Assembly: GCA_028564705.1 (NCBI GenBank)
Contig: JAPXFQ010002465.1
Span: 372,001 to 436,000, forward strand
Length of the DNA: 64,000 nt
DNA from: Apricaphanius iberus
Lineage: Eukaryota; Chordata; Actinopteri; Cyprinodontiformes; Aphaniidae
Direction of reading: 5' to 3'
Below, in pieces: positions 27,825 to 39,300 of the stretch. Both the position numbers and the translations under genes were made by a program. The notes beneath the pieces are model-generated. The model did no database searches, had not been told where the DNA came from, and saw only the letters and a program-made list of their open reading frames with translations. How positions within the stretch are numbered: the stretch's first letter is position 1; the number at the start of each line of letters is the position of its first letter.

Positions 27825-28835
27825 TAGGGGTGTGAGGAAAAATCGATTCACGTTTGAATCTCGATTCCTATTTAACAAAATTCAGAATCGATCCGAAATG
27901 TTGGAGAATCGATTCTCAAAAAATATGTTTTCTGAACCTTTTTACATTTTCGCTTCGCGTAGTGTTTGTCATGCAACGGCCACCGTCGCATTGACAGGTC
28001 TGATGTGCTGTTGGCTAGGTAGCGCTAGCTGCTAGCGCTAGCTAGCTGTAGCCGCTAGGCTAAAGCTTCAGCATGAAAGCATGAACGACGAAAGAGAAAT
28101 CCAGCTTTGCTGAAGGTAAATGTTTGGGCCGTCTAAAAGGTCTTCTCCATGCTAATGACACCCTTGGCTAAAGTTTTTTTTTTTTTTTTTTATAAATCTG
28201 CAAGTATATAAGAGCGATCTTTCTTTATAAGCTACACATAAACATCCAGCAGCGCTCCATATCTGTGGCACTTTCAAGGAAGTCGAAATATATGCTGAGT
28301 TCCATAACATTAGGACTTTTAAAATTTCTAACAAAAACAATGAAAATAATAACATAAGCCATAAATTTCTGTTTAATGATGGTTGATAAGCAACATTTGG
28401 TGCATACTAAATATTTTCAATGTATTTTCTACTACGTACCAAAGAACAAACAAAATACATATGATAATTTTTTCTTCTTAAAATATGTCAGCATTTTTTT
28501 TTCAAGACTAGAAATTTTGTTTAAAAGGTCTTGGATGTCCAGTTGCCATTTCATGTCTTGTTACTTTTGAACCAGTTCCCTTCTCTCAACATAGATTGTA
28601 AAATCCATTTTGTGTTGATGCCCTATTACATTCATGGCTCACTTCATTACAGACATTTGGCAGATCAAGTTGTGTGTATTACAAACACAAATGATGAATG
28701 AAAGAGTATTGATTAAGAAAAAAAAATGGATTTGAATCGAGAATCGCTTCTGAATCGAAAATGGTTTCTAAATCGAATCGTCACCCCAAGAATCAGAATC
28801 GAATTGAATCGTGAGATGTAAGATTCCCATCCCTA
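27825..28835. mobile_element. inner hAT-like element B
   Basis: Begins TAGGGGTGTGAGG and ends CCCATCCCTA. An exact 8-bp duplication ATTAATAT flanks it (27817-27824 and 28836-28843). Both subterminal regions are filled with GAATCGATTC-like words, a known habit of fish miniature hAT elements. The exact duplication suggests that it is the youngest readable insertion in the nest. A 10-bp-arm GCTAGC palindrome lies at 28020-28040. No transposase. Confidence 0.85.
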
Positions 28836-28879
28836 ATTAATATCTACGTATCGATTATTTTGACAACCCTAGTTGACAT

Positions 28880-30125
28880 AATCTCTGTAAATCAGGTAAA
28901 TTTGGAGTGGTGACCAAAGCACTGTGGAAAGCTGGAAAATGAATTTATTTGCTGCACTGCAGGAAGACATGTCTGAGCCAAACACCTTTACATTGTGAAT
29001 AAAGGCTGCAGACAGGGTGGCAGATATATGCAATTTGTTACATAGCTTTTCATTGGTTAATTTAGAACTTTTTTTTCCGAGCATGGTTTCTTATGGCCCT
29101 AATAAATCAATTTCTATCATTTTCCTAATTCTGTTTTTTTTTTCAAACTATTTTTTTTATTTTTGCTAAATTTCACCTGATGCATATTCTTATCATATTT
29201 ATTAACCCAAAACGTGTGTAATTGTGAAGTAAATGAAAACAATTCAAAGAATCCCTTGACATAGAGATTGACATTTACTGTTTAAGTTTCAAAAATATAA
29301 TGGTGTTGTGTAAGCAGAACAATATATGATTTTACAGCTTATTTAAAAGTCCTTCATTATCATTTTTAGAGTATTAAACTGGGGAAAACAAAGGACTTTT
29401 TCATATAAGAAAGCCTCCCTTTTAAAATGGTTTAAATTGAAGTCAACACCAAAATATATTTCACAAAAAATAGGTGTAATCGACTGAGATGATGCAGGCA
29501 GACAACATGAAAAATACCAAAGAAAAACTTTAGCAATTTTACAGGAACATATGCTGACTGCATTACTTACAACACATTAACACAAACCACTTGTCAGGTA
29601 CCATGTAATTATAGTTATACTACTATAATGAGGTGAATGAGTCTTCATATCTATTCAGTTAATTTAAATCACACCAATTCACAAATGATGTTCCACACAA
29701 CCCCCCGAGGTTGGTAGTATACTACTGTTAGCATCAAGCTAGCATAATTGAATGTGTTAGGTTCATCAAGACTCTGCAAAGAATCGTGTGGGTTAATAAT
29801 CCAACAACCAAGCATTTTAACTGTTCCACTTCTACCTTCGTCTTTACTAACTAGGACTACAAACTCGCAGTGAGAAATAAAGATGGCGGATTCACTTAGT
29901 GTTTAGACAGAAGTCTATGACCTTGTTTAACAGTTCCAGTGCAAGTACTCTGACGTAATAGAGAAAACCAAACAGCCTAAAAAATATGACCAAAATGGTA
30001 TCCAAAAAAACAAAATATCTCCACAAGATCTGGGAAGGGCTAATTTATGCTTTTGTGCATTTTGACAGATTAAATGCACAACACACTGCATTTAAGGGCT
30101 AATAAAGTGGAATTTTCAAGACACT
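28880..30125. other. intronic stretch, nothing recognised
   Basis: AT-rich. No gene or repeat border read with confidence. Confidence 0.55.
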
Positions 30126-30801
30126 GTGGATGTTTCTCAATGCCCAGGAACCTCGCCTTGATGCCTTGGTCCAGCCCCGGGTTGCCTAGGAGATACGTCA
30201 TCAACGACCGCCAAGGTGTGTTCCAATGTTCATGTTCTACTGAGTAATCTGTCCTCCGTTTGTTAGCCGTTTAGAAAACTAACGAAGGATACATCAGACG
30301 TGCCTTGATGCCTTCTCTCGGTCAAAAATTTCCCAGAATACAGCGCGGTAGGAGCCAGCAGCAACTACTTCGGGGGAAGATTTCTATTGTAAATGTAAGT
30401 CAACTAATTTTAACCATCGGGGTTATATCTAAAATGTTTGTTTTATTTTTTTATTATTATTATTTTTTAGATCCAAAGCCGTTATATATGGTTGGTTAGT
30501 TGCTTAGTTGTTGCAACTTCGGTGGCTACCAGGTACTAATTTGTTTGCGCATTTGATTTAACCGACATATTAAAAAAAGTAAAACGCTCGTTATACATTT
30601 CCAGTTCGTTGGTTGAAGTATATTACTATGCTACAATGATCCTATGATGGGCGGGACGTAAACAGAGCACGTAAGCCGGCAGCCACGGTCACGTGAGGCA
30701 AGTCTGTTCCAAACCGTTTTTTTGACCAAGGAAGGACGTGTCCTCGTAAGCAAGGCGCCTCGCCTACCCAGGCACTGCCACTGACATTGAGAAACACCCT
30801 G
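30126..30801. mobile_element. probable terminal-inverted-repeat element
   Basis: GTGGATGTTTCTCAATG at the left and, reversed, CAGGGTGTTTCTCAATG at the right form an imperfect inverted repeat (13 of 17). The interior is GC-richer near both ends. No matching target duplication is visible, so class is open. Confidence 0.55.
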
Positions 30802-31755
30802 TATGTTCCCTTTAAATTCCATGATTCCATCCACATATCCAGTGTTGCAAAAGTTGCTATATGGCTCTAGTTTCAATCTCTTAAATATGGACATTTTACA
30901 TGCAGTTCTCACTCCATCTGAAATCCGTTGGAACAAACATAGTGGACTGTCATCCAGAGTAATGCATCTTTCTTTTTCATTGTCTCTCTTCCATCTGCTC
31001 CTATTTCAATTGCCTTCTTTCCAACACTCCCTCTGTTGGCTTCCCTCTTGCCTTTTCTCTTTGACACTAACCCTCCCTGACAGTGTCTCCATACTGTCGC
31101 GCACTAATCCACCTCTGAGAGGTGTTAAAGCTCTTCCACACTCAGACTCACACACACAAATACACACACTCCGTCACTCTGGATCCCGTAAGGTATCGAT
31201 CTCACGTCCCGTTTGCTCTAATGGGATTTTTTACACCTAAGCATCAGGAACGCCTAATGCATCGCATCACATCTGATGGAGTGAGGCGCACTCTCTTACA
31301 CGCAGGCACAGTTTCTTGCTGTGGGATAATTACGACATGGATGAGCGTTACTGGCAAGTGTGGTAAAAAATGAATGCAGAACAGAAGAGGAGGATGCACT
31401 CAACAGCATATGCATCAGACTCCCTGAGCATCTGACTCATGTCACAGATGTTCAGACAGTCTACTCAGTCGCTCACTCACGCACACACCACGCACATACC
31501 ACTCGCACACACACACACCCTGTCCAGTGTTTCTTAATGTGACTGCAAAATGATGAATTTTTTCATAATGTTTTCGCAGGCTCAGAGATTCCCTGATGTG
31601 TTTAAAGAAGAAAAACATGTACCTCTTTTCCTCTTTGGAAGTCAGATTTATGAGATATTCTTTTTTGGAGAAAAACACAATACAAACTGCGATGACCTGA
31701 TAAAGTTTCAATTCAGGAGATTTTTATGAATCCACAAATACAACTGAACAAAACA
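30802..31755. other. intronic stretch
   Basis: Pyrimidine-rich part at 30970-31090 and CA runs near 31140-31165 and 31495-31520. No gene seen. Confidence 0.5.
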
Positions 31756-31870
31756 TCCATCCATCCGCTCAATATATATAGCGCTTACCCTTGATTGGTC
31801 ACGTGGATAGTTGGTGCCTTTCTCCACCAGTCATTGGGCGAGAGGAGGAGTGCAACCTGGACAGGATGCA
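31756..31870 (-). mobile_element. 5'-truncated SINE fragment, reverse strand
   Basis: Reads, on + strand, CATCCATCCATCC then GCGCTTACCC and CACCAGTCATTGGGCGAGAGG..CCTGGACAGG: the 3' third of the SINE family at 863-1204 in the opposite orientation. The tRNA head is absent. Confidence 0.7.
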
Positions 31871-32245
31871 AAACTCTAAGACCACAAAACAGTAACTTCT
31901 GCGGCAATCCCAAGATTTGATCACACACAAATGGGTGCACATTTCACTTCCATGTGGAGCAGGAAGAAGTTGTGAGACTTTGTGTTCAGACCATAGCAGG
32001 TGAACTATTTGTATTTTAAATGCTGTTTTAACTGTTTAGTTTCATTTTATTATATGTAGTTATCTGTTAAGTTTGTTAGGACTGAATGTTATTTTGAAAA
32101 AGCATAAATTTAAATACTGTTGAAAATGCTATTATTTTTAAAAAGTGGGATAAAAAAAGATTATGACCAGATTTTCTTTTGAGCCAGTCAGTCAAAATAA
32201 CAGACAACAAAAATGTATTGCAATACATTTTGTTTGTTTGAGTGT
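31870..32245 (+). repeat. copy of the unclassified dispersed family
   Basis: GGCAATCCCAAGATTTGATCA, GGGTGCACATTT, CCATGTGGAGCAGGA and ATTATGACCAGATTTTC align with 38600-38800 and with the reverse of 58265-58390. Confidence 0.6.
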
Positions 32246-34460
32246 TGACTCTAATATGGACTAGAAATCATTCACGGTTATACCTTGCCTCTTCACTTAA
32301 CTACCAATCCTGAGCTACCAGTAAGCAAACAACAGCAAAGCAGTATGAACTGACTGATTGAGTTTCTGTGTGAGGTTATAAGATAATCCTCTGCATGGCA
32401 AAATCCTCACATCTTCTTTACCCATTTACTCTATGGATAAGATCTGTAAATTAAATAAATTAACAGGAAAACTGAAAGCTTATCTGCTAGAGGTTATTGT
32501 ATTTATTATATGAATTACTCTCAGATCTACTGTGTTATGTAAAAATCACACACTGTATCTAAAACTCATAAATCTTAAAATTTCACTTTTGCCATCGATT
32601 TCCTCTCCTTTGTTCCTTCAAACAACTAAACATAGCTCACTTTAGGTAGAAAACAAGTAGCTACTGTTGGCTTTCAAATGAACTCAGACTTTCAACTCTT
32701 CATTGCCTCTTTCCTTTCTTTTTTTTCTTGGTGTCACCTCAGGGCTGACCAGGTGGAGGTGTATTGCAACAGACTCATTTCCTCAGCAGGTGTGTGTGTG
32801 TGTGTGTGTGTGTGCGTGCATGCTCACGCGTGCGCACAACTCCAGCACATTTATGTTGATACTATCTGTTCACCTGTTCCCACTAGGCCACAGAGGCAGC
32901 CATTGTGTATTGATGGTAGCCGGCAGTAGATTAACCTCCTGCAGGTGACAACAGGTGTTGGTTATATATCTATATCTATATGTGTGTGTGTTTGTGTGTG
33001 TGCGCACTAGTGGATAATATCAAGAAGGATATTGTTTGTGCTATGGTAGGAGTAGTTAGAGGAAGAGGGGAAGAGGTTACAGCCTTTCTCTCTTCACCTG
33101 GAAATTATGTCCTGCCGCCATTTTTCTGGAGTGTGTTTCCAATCACTGCAGGAACGTGAGAAATGTCCGCTTGGGAATTCCTCCCAAACTTCCAGTCTGT
33201 GTCTCATTGCGATCGTGTGTGTGTAGGTGTGTGTGTCTGTGTGTGTGTAAATGTGGGTGTTCGCGTTTGAGTACAAGTGTGTTTGCAAATGTTTCTGCAT
33301 AAATCCAGCCAGATTCATTTTGGGTAAGAAATGAATATCCGTATTGCTGCCAAAGCATCCCAGTATCTTTTCGGCTTTATTTTAAAAATATTCATGTCTA
33401 GTGATGCATCTTCTAAAATTTCACATGATATTTTGAGATGAAGTCTAAATTTTTTTTATTTTTATAAATTGGATATTGGTACCTTCTGTTATGTTCAAAA
33501 AGAAAGATTTCATGCTTTACTTCATTTAGTAAAGTAAACTGGGAAATATTGAGTGCTTATTTTAACATTTGAGCCCGACATAAAATTTACTAATACATTC
33601 AAAGTTATTCTATTTTATTGTATTGTTTAGTTTGAAGGCATATACCTAATTAAAAGTTTTGGTAAATTATGATTAGTGGTTGTAATTGAAAGTTTGAGTT
33701 GAAGGTCAGAATCGGGTTGTTAAAGCGAGACGTTTGCCAATAATTCACCTCGTCCTACAACAAATATTTTTTTGAGCATTGTGATTTTGTTCAGTTTCCC
33801 CTTTTTCTCTTATGCTTTTTGTTATTTGGTCTCCCAGTCTGAAAGCACTGCAGTTCAATTAGAGTTGGTGTTTTTTTTTCCCTTTTTTTCTGCATGTTAT
33901 TCTAAAGAAGATTCTGAAATGGAAAACTGGAGGCCTATAAGAATGGGTGAATGTATCAGCAAAGTGACCATTGTCTGCACAGGATTAGGTAGAACAGAAA
34001 AAGACGTTGAGAGGTTGAGACAGGAAGCACATACGTTTGTGTCTCTTCCACAGATACATGTGTGCAGAGACTGGCAGAGCCTTGCTGATAAGCAGTTTTA
34101 CTGGCAGCACTAGCACTAGTTAGCATGCTGCGCTTGCAGAAATAGACATCTTGAAGATTATTGAAAAAGTAAAGTGGAGGTTTACCAGGACAAAACTGCT
34201 CTTCCTTGTTCTTTTCTTGCTGTTGGTGTAAATTGTCAGGAATGTTCTGACAAAAGGCGCAGACTGAGCAGGTACATTTGACAGCATGCTCTGAGGGTTA
34301 TACTGCACCTGTTTTCATTTATCTGCCAACTGTTCTATCATATCCCATCTTCTTTCTATTTTCTGATTTAGTTATTCTTGGGGGATTGAACACAATCTCT
34401 GGCCCTCAACCACCCTCTTTTTCTGATCCACTCAATCTCCAACAACTTATTCCTCCTCCA
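32246..34460. other. intronic stretch with GT microsatellites
   Basis: GT runs at 32790-32814 and interrupted ones at about 32980-33005 and 33217-33250. Nothing else recognised. Confidence 0.5.
32790..32814. repeat. GT microsatellite
   Basis: Twelve uninterrupted TG units, continuing into GCGTGCATGC. Confidence 0.95.
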
Positions 34461-34700
34461 CTCTCCCTCCATCAGTTATTAGTGACACAGGATGCTCCTG
34501 ATTAGCAAGGTGCATTAGGTACAGTGTCCAGGTCTGAGATGATGCTCAGAGGGTCTCTCAGAATCTGTCTTTGATTAATTTGGTTACTTGCAAAGTGGAA
34601 AATGTCCAGGTTACTGCAACAAATGGTAAGAGGTGTAAATACTAATCTCTCAAACGGAAGCACAGGCTTCAGATTTTTTGTCACCTTTTGAAGAAAGCGA
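34460..34700 (+). repeat. copy of the unclassified dispersed family
   Basis: AGCAAGGTGCATTAGG and GTGTCCAGGTCTGAGATGAT match 15820-15860 and 60385-60430. Confidence 0.45.
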
Positions 34701-34835
34701 TCAAATATGGAAAATATTCCGGTAAAACGACCCCTGGGTGGGAGTGTATGTTTTGCTTTTGGAGATGAAGAGCTTGACATTGAGTGCATGTCTGTTTTGG
34801 TTTTGTTATTTATTCAAAATATTATTTCATTATGA

Positions 34836-34849
34836 GAATAACTAATTCA
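34836..34849. repeat. left target-site duplication of the LINE
   Basis: GAATAACTAATTCA, repeated exactly at 38068-38081. Confidence 0.92.
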
Positions 34850-37800
34850 ACGACCCCTATGATGAACAAAATAAATGGATCTAGTGTTCCCTCGCCCGGA
34901 CGCGGGTCACCGGGGCCCCACTCTGGAGCCAGGCCTGGAGGTGGGGCACGTTGGCGAGCGCCTGGTGGCCGGGCCTTTTTCCATGGGGCCCGGCCGGGCT
35001 TAGCCCGAAGAGGAAACATGGGCCCCCCTTCCCATGAGCTCACCACCTGTGGGAGGGGCCATAGGGGTCGGGTGCCGTGCAAGACGGGCGGTGGCCGAAG
35101 GCGGGGACCTTGGCGGTCCGATCCTCGGCTGCAGAAGCTGGCTCTTGGGACGTGGAACGTCACCTCTCTGGTGGGGAAGGAGCCGGAGCTGGTGTGCGAG
35201 GCTGAGAGGTTCCGACTGGACATCGTCGGCCTTGCCTCGACGCATGGCTCTGGCTCTGGAACCCGTCTCCTCGAGAGGGGTTGGACTCTCTTCCACTCTG
35301 GAGTTGCTCCCGGTGAGAGGCGCCGAGCTGGGGTGGGCATACTTGTTGCCCCCCATCTCGGCGCCTGTACGTTGGGGTTTACCCCGGTGAGTGAGAGGGT
35401 AGCCTCCCTCCGCCTACGGGTGGGGGGACGGGTGCTGACTATTGTTTGTGCTTATGCACCGAACAGTAGATCAGACTACCCACCCTTCTTGGAGTCCTTG
35501 GAGGGGGTGCTGGAGAGTGCTCCTTCTGGAGACTCCCTCATTCTCCTGGGAGACTTCAACGCTCACGTTGGCAATGACAGTGAGACCTGGAGAGGCGTGG
35601 TTGGGCGGTATGGCCCCCCCGATCTGAACCCGAGCGGTGTTTTGTTGTTGGACTTCTGTGCTCGTCATGGATTGTCCATAACGAACACCATGTTCAAGCA
35701 TAAGGGTGTTCATGTGTGCACTTGGCACCAGGACACCCTAGGCCGCGGCTCGATGATCGACCTGGTTGTCGTTTCATCTGACCTGCGGCCGCATGTTTTG
35801 GACACTCGGGTGAAGAGAGGGGCGGAGCTATCCACCGACCACTACCTGGTGGTGAGTTGGCTCCGGTGGTGGGGGAAGACGCCGGACAGACCTGGTAGGC
35901 CCAAACGTGTTGTGAGGGTCTGCTGGGAACGTCTGGCGGAGTCTCCTGTCAGAAGGGGTTTCAACTCTCACCTCCGACAGGACTTCAAACACGTCCCGGG
36001 GGAGGCGGGGGACATTGAGTCCGAATGGGCCATGTTCCGTGCCTCCATTGTCGAAGCGGCTGACCGTAGTTGTGGCCGCAAGGTAGTTGGTGCCTGTCGT
36101 GGCGGCAACCCTCGAACCCGCTGGTGGACACCGGCGGTGAGGGATGCTGTCAAGCTGAAGAAGGAGTCCTATCGGGCCTTCTTGGCCTGTGGGACTCCGG
36201 AAGCAGCTGATAGGTACCGGCAGGCCAAGCGGAGTGCGGCTCGGATGGTCGCTGAGGCAAAAACTCGGGCGTGGGAGGAGTTTGGAGAGACCATGGAGAA
36301 CGACTTCCGTATGGCTTCGAAGCGATTCTGGTCCACCATCCGGCGTCTCAGGGGGGGGAAGCGGTCTGCCGCCAACACTGTTTACAGTGGGGGCGGTGTG
36401 CTGCTGACCTCAACGCGGGACGTTTTGGGTCGGTGGATGGAATACTTCGAAGACCTCCTCAATCCCACCGACACGCCTTCCTGTTTGGAAGCAGAGTCTG
36501 GGGACTCTGGGACGGACTCTCCAATCTCTGGGGCTGAAGTCGCCGAGGTTGTTAAAAAGCTCCTCGGTGGTAAGGCTCCGGGGGTGGATGAGATTCGGCC
36601 GGAGTTCCTCAAGGCTCTGGATGTTGTAGGGCTGTGTTGGTTGACGCGGCTCTGCAATATTGCGTGGACATCGGGGGCAGTTCCCTTGGATTGGCAGACC
36701 GGGGTGGTGGTCCCCCTCTTTAAAAAGGGGGACCACAGAGTGTGTTCCAACTACAGGGGGATCACACTTCTGAGCCTCCCTGGTAAGGTCTATTCAGGGG
36801 TTCTGGAGAGGAGGGTACGACGGATAGTCGAACCTCGGATCCAGGAGGAACAATGCGGTTTTCGTCCTGGCCGTGGAACACTGGACCAGCTCTACACCCT
36901 CGGCAGGGTCCTGGAGGGTGCGTGGGAGTTCGCCCAACCAGTCTACATGTGCTTTGTGGACTTGGAGAAGGCGTTCGACCGTGTCCCTCGGGGTGTCCTG
37001 TGGGGGGTACTCCGGGAGTATGGGGTACCAGGCCCTCTGATACGGGCTGTTAGGTCCCTATATGACCGGTGTCAGAGTCTGGTTCGCATTGCCGGCAGTA
37101 AGTCGGACTCGTTTCCAGTGAGAGTTGGACTCCGCCAAGGTTGCCCTTTATCACCGATCCTGTTCATAACGTTTATGGACAGGATTTCTAGGTGCAGCCA
37201 AGGTGTTGAGGGGATCCGTTTTGGTGACCTCAGGATCGGGTCTCTGCTTTTCGCAGATGATGTGGTCTTGTTGGCTTCGTCTGAACGTGATCTACAGCTC
37301 TCGTTGGAGCGGTTCGCAGCCGAGTGTGAAGCGGCTGGGATGAGGATCAGCACCTCCAAATCCGAGACCATGGTCTTGAGTCGGAAAAGGGTAGGGTGCT
37401 CTCTTCGGGTTGGGGATGAGGTCCTTCCTCAAGTGGAGGAGTTTAGGTATCTGGGGGTCTTGTTCACGAATGAGGGAAAAATGGAGCGGGAGATCGATGG
37501 ACGGATTGGTAGGGCGTCTGCAGTCATGCGGGCGCTGTACCGGTCTGTCGTGGTGAAGAGAGAGCTGAGTCGAAAGGCGAAGCTCTCGATTTACCGGTCG
37601 ATCTACGTTCCTACCCTCATCTATGGTCACGAACGCTGGGTGGTGACCGAAAGAACGAGATCGCGGATACAGGCGGCTGAAATGAGTTTCCTCCGTAGGG
37701 TGGCTGGGCTCTCCCTTAGAGATAGGGTGAGAAGCTCGGTCATCCGGAGGGAGCTCAGAGTAGAGCCGCTGCTCCTCCACATCGAGAGGAGCCAGTTGAG

Positions 37801-38067
37801 GTGGCTCGGGCATCTAGTCAGGATGCCTCCTGGACGCCTCCCTGGTGAGGTGTTCCGGGCATGTCCCACCGGGAGGAGACCCAGGGGAAGACCCAGGACC
37901 CGTTGGAGAGATTATGTCTCCCAGCTGGCCTGGGAACGCCTCGGGATTCCTCCCGAGGAGCTGGCCCAAGTGGCCGGGGAGAGGCAAGTCTGGGTCTCCT
38001 TGCTTAGGCTACTGCCCCCGCGACCCGACCCCGGATAAGCGGAGGAAGATGGATGGATGGATGGATG
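34850..38067 (+). mobile_element. full-length non-LTR retrotransposon (APE type)
   Basis: This 3218-bp element is flanked by a perfect 14-bp duplication (34836-34849, 38068-38081) and ends in GGATGGAT repeats. It is far more GC-rich than its AT-rich surroundings. It holds one uninterrupted ORF of 1059 residues (34859-38038) and has almost no 3' UTR. An intact ORF plus perfect duplication means a recent insertion and possibly an active source copy. The protein resembles the RTE side of APE-type elements, but I do not fix the clade. The insertion is in the same orientation as bcas3. Confidence 0.93.
34859..38038 (+). CDS. LINE ORF: endonuclease-reverse transcriptase, 1059 aa
   Basis: The ATG at 34859 (followed by another at 34862) is the first in-frame start inside the element; the frame stays open upstream only into flanking DNA. 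Residues 1-90 are a Pro/Gly/Arg-rich leader. An APE-type endonuclease follows: TWN with N100, GDFNAHVG with D232 and N234, STDH with D327 and H328. Where such enzymes have LQETH, this one reads LASTH, with S127 in the catalytic Glu position. The RT spans about 570-870: [25 protein letters not shown], the motif A block [20 protein letters not shown] and FADD at 798-801. A C-terminal arm ends [18 protein letters not shown] and LLPPRPDPG. It nicks the target and primes reverse transcription of its own RNA. No stop or frameshift. Confidence 0.93.
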   Translation: MMNKINGSSVPSPGRGSPGPHSGARPGGGARWRAPGGRAFFHGARPGLARRGNMGPPSHELTTCGRGHRGRVPCKTGGGRRRGPWRSDPRLQKLALGTWNVTSLVGKEPELVCEAERFRLDIVGLASTHGSGSGTRLLERGWTLFHSGVAPGERRRAGVGILVAPHLGACTLGFTPVSERVASLRLRVGGRVLTIVCAYAPNSRSDYPPFLESLEGVLESAPSGDSLILLGDFNAHVGNDSETWRGVVGRYGPPDLNPSGVLLLDFCARHGLSITNTMFKHKGVHVCTWHQDTLGRGSMIDLVVVSSDLRPHVLDTRVKRGAELSTDHYLVVSWLRWWGKTPDRPGRPKRVVRVCWERLAESPVRRGFNSHLRQDFKHVPGEAGDIESEWAMFRASIVEAADRSCGRKVVGACRGGNPRTRWWTPAVRDAVKLKKESYRAFLACGTPEAADRYRQAKRSAARMVAEAKTRAWEEFGETMENDFRMASKRFWSTIRRLRGGKRSAANTVYSGGGVLLTSTRDVLGRWMEYFEDLLNPTDTPSCLEAESGDSGTDSPISGAEVAEVVKKLLGGKAPGVDEIRPEFLKALDVVGLCWLTRLCNIAWTSGAVPLDWQTGVVVPLFKKGDHRVCSNYRGITLLSLPGKVYSGVLERRVRRIVEPRIQEEQCGFRPGRGTLDQLYTLGRVLEGAWEFAQPVYMCFVDLEKAFDRVPRGVLWGVLREYGVPGPLIRAVRSLYDRCQSLVRIAGSKSDSFPVRVGLRQGCPLSPILFITFMDRISRCSQGVEGIRFGDLRIGSLLFADDVVLLASSERDLQLSLERFAAECEAAGMRISTSKSETMVLSRKRVGCSLRVGDEVLPQVEEFRYLGVLFTNEGKMEREIDGRIGRASAVMRALYRSVVVKRELSRKAKLSIYRSIYVPTLIYGHERWVVTERTRSRIQAAEMSFLRRVAGLSLRDRVRSSVIRRELRVEPLLLHIERSQLRWLGHLVRMPPGRLPGEVFRACPTGRRPRGRPRTRWRDYVSQLAWERLGIPPEELAQVAGERQVWVSLLRLLPPRPDPG

Positions 38068-38081
38068 GAATAACTAATTCA
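38068..38081. repeat. right target-site duplication of the LINE
   Basis: Exact copy of 34836-34849. Confidence 0.92.
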
Positions 38082-38389
38082 GACATCCAGCTATACTGTT
38101 TCTGTTGTAAATCAAATGTTCCTCTTTAAGGAACCCAATACAAACACTCTTTATACTTTATACACGTTTTTTTATTAGTCGTCCCCCCCTCGCCACCCAC
38201 CACCTGACCACTTGATGTAAACACACTTTACGCATGTTTACAGGTAACTAAAAGTAAAGATTCCTGTACCAGCATCATGTCACTGTCTGAGACCTGGAAC
38301 TGTACTCAATACTTCAGGCTAGCTGGATGCTGAAAGCGCAGGTACAGCTTGGTACAGAAAAAAAAAGAAAAAATAAAGTAACAGTTTGC

Positions 38390-39015
38390 TGGTCAGGAAG
38401 TGACTCGATCAGAGAGTCTTTCTGACTTCTGATCACTTCAGTTATAGAAATGTTCCCAGATTTCCAAACATTGGCTTAAGTGGTGCTAATTCCAGTCTCC
38501 AGTGTGACAGTGAAGCTCGGATTTAGCCTTCAGAACAACATCTGAAACTATATGAGAAGTTATCTGTCCGTGGCAAAAATCTAAAACCTCATGACCAAAA
38601 CCTCTGTAGCAATCCCACTATTTGATTACACAAAAATTGGTGAGAATTTGAGGAGGAAGTCATATTTGGTTTGATTACATTTTTTTGAAGTAGCTGTAGC
38701 TCTGTTTTGTCTTGTTCGTATTGAATATTATTTAAATTAAATACAACTGAATATGTCATCTTTTAAAAAGTCGGTTAAAAATAGATTATGACTGGATGTA
38801 CGGATCAGGTTTTTTTTCCCTCAAGTCAAAGTCATTTTAATCGGAGTATCTGTCAATACAGAGTCCCGATCCAATACTTCTTTGGTAATACATAAAAAAG
38901 AATAAAGATCAGCGATCCAGGATGTTCTTTTTTTTATTCATCTTATTTTAAAATTCAACAATTCTGTTAACAAACAGAGCACTGCTGTCAGGTAGTTTGA
39001 ACAGTCAAGTAGCCT
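38390..39015 (+). repeat. long copy of the unclassified dispersed family
   Basis: Matches the reverse complement of 59425-60265 over most of its length: CCAGTGTGACAG, AACCTCATGACC, GCAATCCCACTATTTGAT, AAAATAGATTATGAC, TCATTTTAATCGGAGTATCT, CAGAGCACTGCTGTCAGGTA. Confidence 0.75.
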
Positions 39016-39300
39016 AATAAATAACATCTGCAGCAATCCTACTTGAGACATTTGACTAAGCATAAGTGCACATTTCAGTTCCATGCAGACTGGGAGGAGG
39101 ATGTGAGAATTGTGGGTTCTATCCAAGTTAATTTGTTTAATTTGAGTGTTTATATGTAGTTCGCTGTACACAAGTAAACAAGAACATACACCTCTGATAA
39201 TTCAAAATAAAAAAATACTATTGAATGAGGTTATTTTAACTGAATTGTAAAAATATAATATTTATTTATTAGCAAAATATCTAGTGCGACCTAGTGCAAC
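39016..39300 (+). repeat. second, adjacent copy of the same family
   Basis: Starts again with GCAGCAATCCTACTTGAGAC and GTGCACATTTCAGTTCCATG, the same segment found at 31900-31960, and ends near ATCTAGTGCGACC, which recalls CTAGCACGACC at 1278. Confidence 0.55.

Larger units (their letters stand above)
26011..28871. mobile_element. outer hAT-like element of the nest
   Basis: The left end TAGTGTTGTCACAATA and the reversed right end TAGGGTTGTCAAAATA differ at two of 16 bases. The 8-bp flanks match at 7 of 8. Subterminal words GGTACTGG and GTATCGAT recur near both ends. Its own DNA is about 560 bp (26011-26378, 27665-27824 and 28836-28871, less one copy of each inner duplication). The rest is two later insertions. 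No coding capacity. Confidence 0.8.
26003..28879. repeat. nested transposon cluster with flanking 8-bp duplication
   Basis: GTTCACAT (26003-26010) and GTTGACAT (28872-28879) flank the outer element. The interval holds four elements in a readable order of insertion, listed separately. Confidence 0.8.

Noticed and set aside
33772..34113. 113-codon + strand ORF
   Set aside because: No family resemblance; its N-terminal hydrophobic run is poly-T derived.
34822..37869. Several long antisense and alternate-frame ORFs (up to 173 codons) within the LINE
   Set aside because: They shadow the GC-rich 1059-residue LINE ORF on the other frames.
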